A DNA stretch of 64,000 nucleotides from NCBI GenBank assembly GCA_013368325.1, contig JAACJK010000222.1, forward strand, positions 558,001 to 622,000, written 5' to 3'. The position numbers and the translations under genes are program-made. This document shows positions 47,760 through 58,254 of the stretch, piece by piece. Source of the stretch: Ephemerocybe angulata (taxonomy: Eukaryota > Basidiomycota > Agaricomycetes > Agaricales > Psathyrellaceae). The notes beneath the pieces were generated by a model, which saw only the letters and a program-made list of their open reading frames with translations, ran no database searches and was not told the DNA's origin. The number at the start of each line of letters is the position of its first letter. Positions within the stretch are counted from its first letter, which is position 1.

Positions 47760-50700
47760 TCCTTTCGTCGTTTCTTCTGCGCACGCTTGAGCAGGACCAG
47801 AAGACGGTCGTAGACGGCTGCAGGGACGACCCTAAGGCCATGTGGACCAGAAACACGCCGGGAGTCGCGTCAATGCATATGATGACCTGCTTTCCATCCG
47901 GAAGCAGGAGGAAGAGAGCCTCCAGACGCATCAACCGCGTGGACGAGGCTATAAAGCTCTGCCAGACCCTCATGCTCAAGGAGTTCGACCTCAGCGCTCT
48001 GGACAAGGAGCTAGCCTCCATGGTCCTCATCCGAGCAGTATTCTCACTTTGTTTCGTCCCTCCTCCTCATGGACAAGCTGGACAAGGTGTCTAGTCACCC
48101 AGGCCTTCCTCACAGAGGAGGTACAGCGTCGACGTCGCACCACAGACACCCAGTCTGCCGCCACCATGTCCGTTGCTGCCTCCGCTTCGTCGACCTGCGA
48201 GTTCTGCTCTCGTCCTGGCCACGCTCAGGCTACCTGCTATGCCTTCGCCAGTGCGCAGCGCAAAGCGCGTGAGTACGTCACTCAGGGAGGCCACCAGGGC
48301 AAGAAGCGTCAGCAGGCTGCGAAGAAGGCTCAGGAGGCTGCGCGTACCCCCAGGCCGCTGCTAGTGCAACGGCAAGCTCCTCTGTTACAGAGTTTGCCGG
48401 AAATGCAAGTGCTGTTCCGGATCCTGTTGATCCCTCTTCCTCTATTCAACCCCATGCTGACTTCCGTTGGAATGCAGACTCAGGCTCCACGTCTACAATG
48501 ACACCTCATCGCCACTGGATATGCAACTATTGCCCCCACCGTGTGCCTGTTGAGTTAGCCGATGGAAGTCTTATTTATTCAGCTGGGGTTGGTACTGTGA
48601 TCATCGATCCAGTTATAGATGGGAAGAGGGTGCGATCCGTAGAGCTTACACGCGTTCTCCATGGCCCACAACTCTGTAGCAACCTCCTCTCATGTCTATA
48701 CCTCACCCGCTGCTGCGAGTTCTCAATTCTGATCGATTCTATCTTCATGCACTTCATGCGCACTGGTATGACACTATTCCGAGCCCGTATCACCTCCAAC
48801 AACGCTGCGTTCATCGAGGGTGCGACTCTACCTGTTGCTGAGGCGGCCTGCGCGATTTCGACGCGCCCGCTTGACTTGCAGCTCTGGCACGAGCGCCTCT
48901 GTCACCACAACTCTGCGGACATCCACAAGCTCGCCTCTGGTGGTCTAGCCACTGGTATCTCTCTCCCTCCTCTGCTACCCGTGATCCCATCTGCGAGCCC
49001 TGCCTGGCTGGCAAGATGCACTCTGTGCCCTTCCCCTCCACCGGCCATCGGGCCCTCATCCCCCTTGAGCTCATCCACTCTGACCTCTGCGGTCCATTCT
49101 CTGTCTCTACTCCAGAGGGCTATTGCTTCTGGGTCTCGTTTATCGTTTCATGCTCAAGAGGAAGAGCGAAACGTTTGGGGCCTTCAAAAGCTTCAAAGCG
49201 CTTGCAGAGACCCAGCTAGGCCTAAAAATCAAGTCTCTGCATGATGACAAGGGAGGGGAGTACATGTCCTCCGAGTTCGACGCTTTCTGCGATGCTGAGG
49301 GCATCCAGAGGCGCCATACCACTCGGAACCGCCCCCAGCAGGAGATGCAGAGCGAGCGAACCGCACCATGCTAGTGGACGTCACTGCAATGCTAGCCCAG
49401 GCTAAGCTGCCTCCCTCCTTCTGGGGTTGCTGCCTTGGCACTCAGGTGAGAGCTCGACGCTCCAGCTGCGCCTCCCTCTGTTCCTCACCATCCAGAGCAC
49501 GTCGTTGCTCCTCCAGCTCCTGTCCCTGCCCCTGTCCCTCCCCCACCTGCTCCAGCTCCACCTCCTGCTAATCCTGCTCCGGAACCTCTTCCAGAGTTGG
49601 CCCCTTTGCCTCCTGCGCTCCCCGCACGTCCCAGACGCCGGGGGCGCATCCTGTGCCTGAGGAGCCTGTCCAACGCTCGAGTCGCGAGTCAAAGAAGCCA
49701 GGGGAGTGGTGGAAAGTTCCTGTGGTGGACTTTTCCTCTGCCTTCACCAATGGTGACTTGGACGAGGTCATCTACATGCGCCAGCCTGAGGGCTTCCACC
49801 AAGGTCCACCCAACATGGTTTGCAAGCTCAACAAGGCCCTCTATGGTCTCAAGCAGGGCGCCAGGCAGTGGAATCTGAAGCTGCACTCTGCGCTTTTGGA
49901 GATGGGCTTCACCCGGCTTGTTGCTGACCGCTCGGTGTACATCTATGCCAAGGAGGGTGTCCGCATGATTGTCCCTGTCTATATTGATGACATGACCCTC
50001 GCTTCCAAAGACAAGGCTGCCTTGGACCGCACAGTTGAAGACCTGGGCAAGCGCTTCAAGCTCAGGGACTGGGTGAGACCAAGTTCATTCTGGGTGTTGA
50101 GATCTCCAGGAACTGTCCCCTTCGCTCCATCTCCCTCTCCCAGCGCCAGTACATCGTCGACCTCCTAGAGCGCTATAGCATGTCCGACTGCAACCCTGTG
50201 GGCACCCCTCTTCCTCCCGGCATCAAGCTCTCCAAGACCATGGGTCCCAAGACACCAGAGGAAGTGGCGCACATGCACACTGTTCCCTACCTGTGTGCCA
50301 TTGGTGCCATCCTCTACCTTGCCACCATGACACGCCCTGACATCTCCTATGCTGTTGGCTTCCTTGGCCGCTTCAGCTCCAACCCAGGCCCTGCGCACTG
50401 GGCAGCCCTCAAACACCTCCTTCGCTACCTCAAGGGCACCATGGACTACAAGCTCACCTACTGCGGTGATGGCACCACTGTTAGCTTTGAGACCTATTGT
50501 GATGCCTCCCATGGTGACTGCCTTGACTCTGGTCGCTCTACTGGTGCACATGTGACTACCATTGCTGGTGGTGCTGTGGGTTGGTCCAGCAAGCTTCAGC
50601 CTATTGTTGCGCTGTCCAGCACAGAGGCAGAGTACATGGCTGCTGTGGAGGCTGGCAAGGAGATTCTATGGATGCGCAACATCCTTGGGGAGTTTGGGTT

Positions 50701-50953
50701 CCCTCAGGAGGGTGCTTCGCTGCTTCACATCGACAATCAGTCTGTTATCAGTGTCAGCAAGAACTCAGAGCACTTTGGACGCATGAAGCACCTTGATCTG
50801 CGATTCTTCTGGCTCAGGGATGTGATCAACAGCAGCCGCATTCAGCCTGTCCACATTCCTGGCACTGAGCAGCCTGCTGATGGGCTCACCAAGGCTCTTG
50901 CTCTCCCTCTGGTTCGCCTTGCAAGGGACCACATAGGAGTTCTGTTGGACTAG
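47760..50953 (+). pseudogene. Copia gag-pol, deleted and frameshifted
   Basis: Gag: INRVDEAIKLCQTLMLKEFD, then a zinc knuckle CEFCSRPGHAQATC (CX2CX4HX4C) near 48196. Protease: NADSGSTSTM near 48470. GAG-pre-integrase: LWHERLCHHNSADIHKLASG. Integrase: KTFGAFKSFKALAETQLGL, HDDKGGEYMSSEFDAFC and a broken QNG..ERANRTM-like piece. Reverse transcriptase: NGDLDEVIYMRQPEGF, LYGLKQGARQWN, VYIDDMTLA. RNase H: YCDASHGDCLDSGRSTGAHV, SSTEAEYMAAVEAGKEILWM, HLDLRFFWLRDVINSS, ending VLLD at 50953. The gag start is shortened. A large piece is missing between GEWWKVP and VVDFSSAFTNGD (the first RT blocks) and several frame changes occur. The last 257 residues are intact. Confidence 0.87.
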
Positions 50954-50979
50954 GAGAGTGTGTTACAATCAGGGGAGTG

Positions 50980-51250
50980 TGTTGAGAGTGGTTGACTTAG
51001 TAACTGCACTCTTATCCAACCTTATCCATAGGCAGACCAGCCTTCTACCTTATCATATCTAATCCGCTTATCTCTCATGTGACTTCTCATGTGACTGTTC
51101 AACTTGTTTAGACACAGCTGTAGGCATCCTGAGTCCCTTAGTTCAGTACCCTGACTATTGGGACTTCACATGTGTAGTATTTCGCTTAAATGACATTCAG
51201 TTCAGTACCCTGACTATTGGGACTTCAGTTGACCACTGCAGATTTCCACA
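50980..51250 (+). repeat. Copia 3' LTR
   Basis: 271 bp, TGTTGAGAGTGG to TTTCCACA, preceded by a purine-rich AGGGGAGTG tract. Compared with the 5' LTR it lacks 45 bp after AGGCAGACCAGCC. TGTAC follows. Confidence 0.88.
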
Positions 51251-53149
51251 TGTACCGTGCATGCGTGATGCCCATCGCGATGTACGGGCACAGACTGTGG
51301 TATTTTGAGGGAGCTAAGAACATTGGTGTTCTCAAGCAGCTCACATCCATGCAGCGTAAAGCGGCATGCTGGATCACGGGTGCCTTCTGCACCTCCCCCA
51401 CCAGTGGGGTAGAGTCCCTGGCCGGGCTCGCCCCCATTTGGCTTCATCTCCAGAAACTGTCCAAGAGAGCGATCTACAGGACAGCCACTCTTTCTGACAC
51501 TCACCCCCTGTATTCATTGCTGGGGGCGGAATTCAGAGGCATAGCTGTGCCCAACTATCGTGCTGCGACCTGGTTACTGAGGCATGGGCGCCAAAGGATC
51601 ATTCGCGACACTATAACTCAAACCAGTGCCCAACTGGGAGAACTCTTAGAGGTATTTGCTCCGTGCGCAGAAGAGAATGCCCCTGGATCTCGACTTATGG
51701 ACTTGTACTCTGAACAAGTAGAGTTGGGGAAGGGCCTCGAAGGCTTGGCTTCGCACTGGGCCGAGCTTGACCTCTTATACTGGCAAGCTTCAGACGAGCT
51801 GCACACTGCGTGCTTTGGGACAGATTGTTCTGTCCTGAGGAATCAACGCCACCAGGCTACCAGGATGACAAGACCTCTGCCTGATGGGTAGGAGGACGGG
51901 TTCTCTCTGCTGACGCAGAGCTCTTTGCGATCCAAGCAGCTGTTGCCTCTGCTGTTCAGCAGAACGACTGTCACAAGATCATTATCTTCACTGACCACAT
52001 CGCTTCAGCAAAGCAGGCAGTGGATCCCTCTGTCCACTCTGGGCAGGCTCACTCCCTTGCAGTCTGCAAGGCCCTCGCGGCATGGTTTGCCCTCTCGCGG
52101 ACCATTGCATTGAATTTGTACAGGTCCCCTCCAAACTGGAGTCGGCCCTGCAGCACGATGCGCACCTGCATGCACGTGGGTTGCCGGCGGTCCCTGTGGG
52201 GCACACCCAGCCACATCACTTGACTATGTGTGCCGGAAGGTCACAGAGTCTGCTATCAGCTCCTGGCACACCCAGTTCCTCGCTGATGGTACAGGGGAGC
52301 CAGTTCCTGCAGCTCCATGCCCCCGATGGGTCGATCCTCTAGCCAGTGTATGCTAAAGGCAGCACTTGGCTCAATTCTGTGGCTGACAACAACCACCTAT
52401 GCGCATGGCTGTGCAGGTGTATTCTCAACTGGTGAGTATTACTCTCGATTCAACATCCTAGAGGAAATCTCCTGCACATGTGGTGCGCCTACACAGATGC
52501 GCCGCCACCTTTTTGAAGGTTGCCCTGACCTTCCTCGTACCAGGCGTACCCCCTCTTTGCTGAAGGAGCTCATCAGCTATCTGATTGCAAACCTGACCTC
52601 CTTCGGGTTCCGGTTCACCCCTGGGGGCGTCGGATGACATGCTTGAGCAGGCCTGGGCATGTTCAGGGTGTTCTCCTGTGTCGATCCTTTAGCGGGACAG
52701 GCAGGTGTGGAAGCGGGTAGGGGCCCCCGTGCTGTGCTGACCTGTGAGCAACCGTCCCTTTGGGTCGGCCTGGTGTTGGGTCTGGGGAGCTGTGCAGTTA
52801 GTAGCTTCGCCGAAACCGACGGCATCTTGGACTTGGCTTGGGGGTCCCTGCTTGTATCTACCAATGTTGGTGGTACCCATGGGTTCCAAAGGCGCGCTCG
52901 GGCTTCGCCCTCGTGGCCGTTCGGCTCTTTCTTTCTGCCTACACATTGCATGCCGTTGGCGTGCGGACTAGGCTCTGCTTGACCCCGATCGTCCCCCTGG
53001 GCCGACCGCGGCCTGCACCTTGCTCAGGGGCTGCATTATGCCCTGCCTCTCTCATCCTAAATGTCGATTACATTGTAGTAGTTTACGACCGGTCTGCCTC
53101 TGTGACCCGGAATATCAAATAGGATTTTTTAAAAAAAAAAAAAAAAAAA
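51251..53149 (+). mobile_element. LINE, 3' part with RNase H, zinc finger and poly-A
   Basis: Continues the LINE ORF in frame after the copia element: TLY joins RACVMPIAMYGHRLWYFEGA, then QRKAACWITGAF, LAPIWLHLQKLSKRAIYRTA. An RNase H-like stretch follows with frame changes (LSADAELFAIQAAVASAVQ, IIIFTDHIASAKQAVD). The C-terminal finger is SCTCGAPTQMRRHLFEGCPD (CxC-x8-H-x4-C), ending near 52637. About 480 bp of 3' UTR and a 19-A tail (53131-53149) complete it. Domain order fits a Tad1-like or related RNase H-bearing LINE clade. Confidence 0.88.
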
Positions 53150-53215
53150 CCTGAGACCATCTGCCGTCATGGCTGGACACTCTACCACTCACTGAGCTAC
53201 CACCCTTGGGTAGAC
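53150..53215 (-). other. tRNA-like sequence, 5' half (split by LINE)
   Basis: On the minus strand: AAGGGTGGTAGCTCAGTGAG, TGGTAGAGTGTCC, then AGCCATGACGGCAGATGGTC and TCAGG at the LINE poly-A. A box TAGCTCAGTGAGTGG. Joined to 46142-46178 it gives a nearly tRNA-shaped molecule with acceptor and T-stem pairing (one mismatch each) but a poor anticodon stem. Either a tRNA-derived SINE head or a decayed tRNA gene. Contains the second copy of CCTGAGACC (53150-53158). Confidence 0.55.
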
Positions 53216-53530
53216 AGCAGTGAGTCAACACTATAGAGCCTTAACATTCCCCATACACAGGCTTGACCCGTGGGACACAGTCACATATGCACTGCTCCAA
53301 TGTCCAATGTCGCTGTACGTGATCGTTGCGACTACCCGGAAGTTTAGGCGAGAACGAAGGGGGTCGAGAACAACGACCAGAATGACCACACGTCGCACGA
53401 CCCCCGGTGTGATAAAATTTGAGCTTGGCTACAGTACAGGAGTTATGCCGAACATGTGGCCATCCTATACCTATAAGAAAGGAAAAAAGTAAAAAAAGAA
53501 GAAGAAAAAGTGAAAGAGAAATGATGAGGC

Positions 53531-54451
53531 CTAAGGCCGATGAAGAGGAACATGAGGCACCTGTGGTTGTAGGCGGTGAATGAGCACCGGGTGCTTGCGT
53601 ATGTAAATTTTCCACGCATTCGATGACCAGCGACCGAGGGCTTGGATGGCGTCAGGGGATGCACCGAGCTCCGCGAGAGCAGTAGCGCCTCCAGCGCGCA
53701 TCGATTGGCCACGGATCGAGGGCCCGAGGTTGAAACGATTGAGATGGGAGAGAAAGAAGTTATGATCTGGAACAGACCCGCTAGAGGTCAGCCAGAGCGG
53801 GGAAGCGAAAGGGTGGAGGGCGTCTCTCAGACGCAGGTAGTGCTTGAAGATCGCGACGACATCGAGGTCGTGCCAGAGCCTCCGAATCAGGACAAGGTTT
53901 CCTTCGAAGAAAGGATCGGCTTTGTGCGCGGGGAGTCGGAACGAGAAGTGGTCGTTTCCGACAAATCTCACGCTTGAGCGCCGAGCTCGCTTTGCCGGAT
54001 TCTTAGAGGAGGCAACGGACGGATGGCACAGGTCCCCGAGGCGGAGGAGGCCGTGGAAACTGACAATGATGAGTGTTTGGAAAAGCGTGGAGTCAAAGTC
54101 GAGAGCTGGAGTGTTCGCAATTGCTCGCAGCATGTCGACAGTGAGAGGGCTTTTCCGGTTAATGGGTGTGCTGCGTAGGCGCTTGCAGCTGGTGATGGTG
54201 TCTCGCACCAGCTTGGAGTTGCGGATGGTGCGTATATCGGGGAAGAAGGGCTCGAGGAATTGCATGATGCCAGAGAGGTACGTGACCACGGAGTTTGGCT
54301 TGATGTGGTCGCACATAAACATGATGTAGTTGGAGAGAGTTATTGGTGAGGGCTCGATAGGGAAGTTGTGCAGGGAGGTGAACTCAACCCAAGAGTTGTA
54401 GGAGTAGGATCGCCATGTGGAGGAATCGAGCTGGAGGCCGAGGACGAGCAT
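53531..54451 (-). CDS. Tyrosine recombinase of a DIRS/Ngaro-type element
   Basis: An uninterrupted frame of up to 306 residues; its first conserved residues are LDSSTWRSYSYNSWVEF. The N-terminal core-binding part has NSVVTYLSGIMQFLEPFF. The catalytic part has VSFHGLLRLGDL (first Arg), GQSMRAGGATALAELGAS (the H/S-xx-R box, here with Gln where His is common), AIQALGRWSSNAW (H/W position) and IYIRKHPVL (Tyr nucleophile). The protein would integrate circular element DNA without target duplication. It follows the RT/RNase H frame on the same strand after an 84-nt gap, the usual order in DIRS/Ngaro elements. No stop inside; the start codon is uncertain and the polyprotein upstream is broken, so expression is doubtful. 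Confidence 0.85.
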   Translation of the reverse strand: MLVLGLQLDSSTWRSYSYNSWVEFTSLHNFPIEPSPITLSNYIMFMCDHIKPNSVVTYLSGIMQFLEPFFPDIRTIRNSKLVRDTITSCKRLRSTPINRKSPLTVDMLRAIANTPALDFDSTLFQTLIIVSFHGLLRLGDLCHPSVASSKNPAKRARRSSVRFVGNDHFSFRLPAHKADPFFEGNLVLIRRLWHDLDVVAIFKHYLRLRDALHPFASPLWLTSSGSVPDHNFFLSHLNRFNLGPSIRGQSMRAGGATALAELGASPDAIQALGRWSSNAWKIYIRKHPVLIHRLQPQVPHVPLHRP

Positions 54452-54535
54452 TCATCGTTCGGTGAACTGCTCCCTAGTCCACGGCAGTCGTTTGGGCTGC
54501 CGCGAACGTAAGGGAGCAATGGGAGTGATGTCCAT

Positions 54536-56055
54536 TCACGCAGCCCTCCCCAGCCTAACGTGGGGAGGTGTGAATGGTAAGATGTGAAGGTTGGGGACAA
54601 CATCGAGCGTGGCCATCATGTTCGAGTGTGAGAGAGCGTCGGCGACGACATTCTCGGCCCCAGGGACGTACAGGACCTTGAAATCAATTGCTGATTCGAG
54701 GCAGATGCTGCAGGCGGCGATGAGGATGGGGTTCATGCATGGGGATGCAGCGAGCGTGTTGAAGATGTCGACCGTGTTTGTGTTGTCGGTGTACATGGTG
54801 ACGTGTGCTAGTGCCGACGTCCACGAGTCGACCCATGTAAGGGCTGAGAGCACGCATAGCGCTTCGTGAAAGAAGATAAAATCTTCCCCTTGCGTGTCCA
54901 CAGCTGGAGCCCAGAAGCCCAGTGCTTCATCCACCACCCAGAAACCCATTCCGGCCAAAGACGCATCGCAGTAGATGGTAACATCGGCATCGGCAGGGTT
55001 CCAATGGATGGATTTGAGGAGGTGTACGCCGTCGGATAACGCGATGTGAGTCCTAGCCCAGTTGAGGTCGGATCGGACTGAGTTGTTAGGTTTGAACTTC
55101 TGGCCTGTCTTCTCTCATCCCTTCAGCTTTGCGTAAAAATTGGCCAATGAGGGGCGTAGCAGCGGGTATACGTTGAAGGCCCAGTTCATCCACCCGGCGA
55201 GACACTGCCATTGCGCGAGCGACACGCCATACCGCGCAGCCTTCCTGGAGGGGTCACACCACCATTCGAGGGTGGCTAGGAGGTCGGTGCGTGCATCTTT
55301 GGGTAAGGTGAGAGTGAGGAGGTTGGGGTCAATGAGGATGCCGATAACTACAAGCTTGGAGCCCGACACTTGCTTTTTCTGCCTATGGGGGATGCCGAGC
55401 TCATCCCAGAGCCGAAGTAGGGCAGCTTGAGGGGAAGGAAGAAATGTCCGATAAGGATCGTACCAACTAACGTCGTCCTTCCGCGCGACCCCGAAATGGT
55501 CGTCGGAGTACGCATTGAGATATGGGATCCCACGAATGAACACAGCCACCCAGCTCACAAGCGATGCGAAGGCGATGAAGAGGAATTGCGAGGCGACGTT
55601 GCCAAACGAGTTGCAGCAGTTGATGTGGAAGGCGTTGTCGACGCGCTCAATTTGTTTGACTTGCCAGTGGGGTGCCATGGGTTCAATACGGTAGGCATCC
55701 GTAATGTCTGACTTCCAGACAACGAACTCCATGTTCTCCGGGCTCTTGCTCTTGATGTCGATGATGTCCCCGCCGAGAGTCTTCATACCATCGAGAGGGA
55801 CCTTGGGCATAATGGATTTGTCGACGAGAGAATTCGGTGAGTGTGGTTCCTTGCTATGGTTGGACACTGCACGAAGCCCTGCCCCACCATCCTTCTCGAC
55901 GGCGTGTGATGGCGAAGCTGACATGCCATTCAGGAGCTCGGCGAAGCCTGACGACCAGCGCCCCTTCGAGGTTTCGAGGTCGCGCTGATCCCGCAGGAAC
56001 TGGGCATGGACAGGGTCTTTGGGCGGCGGTATAGAGTTGACAGATGGGAATCAGG
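54536..56055 (-). pseudogene. DIRS/Ngaro-type RT/RNase H polyprotein
   Basis: Read on the minus strand from about 56055: VHAQFLRDQRDLETSKGRWS, SGFAELLNGM, then the reverse transcriptase with VWKSDITDAYRIEPM (block A Asp), CCNSFGNVASQFLFIAFASL and AYSDDHFGVARK (catalytic SDD in place of the common VDD), then GILIDPNLLTLTLPKDAR. One in-frame TGA at 55115-55117 follows FYAKLKG; the same frame continues FKPNNSVRSDLNWARTHIAL into RNase H (TIYCDASLAGMGFWVVDEAL, MYTDNTNTVDIFNTLAAS, YVPGAENVVADALSHS). A second TGA at the upstream edge (HP*FPSVN) marks where the frame is lost. Gag and the terminal split repeats were not found, so the element is 5'-truncated. Confidence 0.82.
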
Positions 56056-56473
56056 GATGGTCGCGAGAGGCCACTAGTTACTGCTAAGAAATAATGATTG
56101 GCAATTGGCAGAGCCCCAAAACCCCGTTCATCGCAACCAAGCCTTAATGATGGGCAATATGATCTTGCTGCTAGATATATCATCATTACTACAACCATAC
56201 GACACCACCTAGCATTTCTAAGATTGAATCTCGATTATCTTTACCTCCCTATGCCTCTCCGTTGCTCTCTTTGCATTCATAATTTGGTTTCTTTCACTTC
56301 ATCCTTGTTGTTCGTGCATCACGCTTGATCTGTCCAACAACACCTTCTTACCCCTATCTAAACCATCCTGGTGCACATATTTCCTCATGCGTTTTTTTCA
56401 TCGATCTTTGGGGGGCATAAAAGTCTATCTCCTGTATGCTGCGTCTCTCCAGCTTTCTCCCACTTTCTTTCCT

Positions 56474-58254
56474 ATGGCTGATATCAACAACACCAACAAC
56501 GCCATCGTTGATCAGTTCCTTTGGGTTCTTGTGCGAGCAGCACGCGAAATTCAAGAAAACGACCCCAACAACCTCAACCTATGGTGTCTTTTAGTGAATG
56601 CAATGGTGGTTGTGGCTTGGTACGCATCGTTTACATGCTTTACATGCTCATTTCGAGTCCTGCACTGACGATGCGCTATGATAGGCCATTCGTTGGGGGT
56701 GTCCATCTAGAAGACCATGGTTTCCGGGATTTTCTCCTTCGGCGTGGACTTCACCTCTCGTGCTTCTGCTCTATCCTCCTCAAGCGCGACGTTCCAGCTC
56801 GCATCGTTCGCTCTTCAGATAGTGGAATAGTCCAGGCATTCTGCAATAGCTTTACCTCAGTGTGCGGCTTTTACTGTATGTTTTCCTCCCCTCCTCTGCC
56901 TTCTGAGTTGCTGCTGACGAGCTCTCCAGTGGATCTGAGCAACATTCGCCTTCGTTCAGACAATACTTTTCACTACAGGAACCTTCCGACCCTTGGTATG
57001 TTCCCTTTTCCAGTAGATTTTATGCGGTACTAACAATATTGTAGCAAGTGGCCTGGTTCCTGACCTCGAAGCTCTCGTCATCAAATTTGAGTCCCTGAAC
57101 AAGCGAGCAGATACTGTCCCCTTTCTTGAAGGCTTTCTTGGAATGTGGGATCTGTCACTAAAGCAGCCTTGTGCTTCGCCTGAAGCTATCATATCTGCAG
57201 CATTGCAGCGAGGTGCCAGTACGTCGATATTTCCATAAGTTTTTCTACGAGCGCGCTGCTTACTTGTGAAAAAGGCACTGGGACTATATCCGCTGGGCCT
57301 CTTTTTGGCGCTTTGAAAGAATTGAAGAAGCGTTCGTTGGCTTTCCTCCCTGCCAGTTCGATATCAGCCCCTCCCCGTCTCTACCTCCGTTCACCGCCTC
57401 CAGGCTCTCAGTCTATCTCCTCTGCATCTCAGCCCAAGACGTCGAAAGGAAAGCGCAAGGCTCACGAACTCATGGTCATTGACAATGCTCGAGCCCCATC
57501 TCGACTCAAGACAACACCTGTTCGTTCCGACACTTCCCCCGCAGCATCCGAAAAATCGAAGGGGAAGCGCAAAGCAACTGGACCCCACTATGAACTCTTG
57601 GTCATTGACAACCGTGCTCCTCCTCGTCCCAAAACAGTCCTTCCCCCTCCTCCTCCCGCTCCAGTCTTTCCCCCTCCTCCTCCTCCTGTCTTTCCTCCTC
57701 CTCCTCCTATCTTTCCCCCTCCAGTCCTTTCCCCTTCCGTCTCCGAGCTTGAGCCCGTCACCGACACTTCCATCTCCCAGAGGTCGAAAGGCAAGCGCAG
57801 GGTGGACGATGAACCGAAGACTACCAAGACAGTGTCCACCTCTTCTGAGTCTTCCCCTACGTTCCATGAGGTTATTGAAGTTACAGAGGGCAACTCGGAC
57901 ACTGACTCTGTATTGGTGCACAACTATATGGAACTTTACGACACAGACAATGAGCAGAAGTACAGCACTCCATCGTCGACCACCCTTCCCTCTTCCTCTC
58001 AGTCATCTTCAGCCTCAAACACTCTTCCTTCTCTTTCCCAGTCCTCCTCTACTTCGACTTCGACTTCAGCAGCAGGACCTTCGTCGCTTGTTTCAGGGAC
58101 TGAGCAGAGGATTTTGAACGCACTGTTGCGTGGGGAAGGTATCCACATGGACGAGTCTATTGTTCTTCTCGGTCAATGTCCTCATTGCAGTTTGATTTTT
58201 ACAACGACCAGCCTTGCTCTTCATATCAGCATTTGTGACCATGCCGATGATTAG
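56474..58254 (+). CDS. Hypothetical multi-exon protein with C-terminal CCHC-like finger
   Basis: Five exons join in frame (introns 56620-56684, about 56876-56930, about 56997-57044 and about 57220-57271). The protein of roughly 510 residues starts MADINNTNNAIVDQFLWVLV and has a globular N-terminal half: FVGGVHLEDHGFRDFLLRRG, RIVRSSDSGIVQAFCNSFTS, ASGLVPDLEALVIKFESLNK and FLEGFLGMWDLSLKQPC. A disordered half follows, with two KGKRKA..ELMVIDN-type repeats and a related KGKRRVDDE, a polyproline run (57650-57725) and poly-Ser/Thr. The end is CPHCSLIFTTTSLALHISIC, a CxxC-x12-H-x3-C finger close to the stop. The basic KGKRK repeats could be nuclear signals. I know no function. It sits among transposons yet shows no damage, so it is either a real gene or an element-associated family. 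Confidence 0.65.

Larger units (their letters stand above)
47412..51250 (+). mobile_element. Ty1/copia retrotransposon inserted in the LINE
   Basis: A 3,839-bp element with two LTRs, flanked by TGTAC. Internal order gag, protease, integrase, reverse transcriptase, RNase H is the copia order. LTRs are almost identical in sequence, implying a young insertion, but the coding part has deletions (see the internal entry), so it was probably mobilised by a relative. Confidence 0.9.

Noticed and set aside
53150..53215. Functional tRNA gene
   Set aside because: It is split by the LINE, and even when joined the anticodon stem does not pair and two stems have mismatches.
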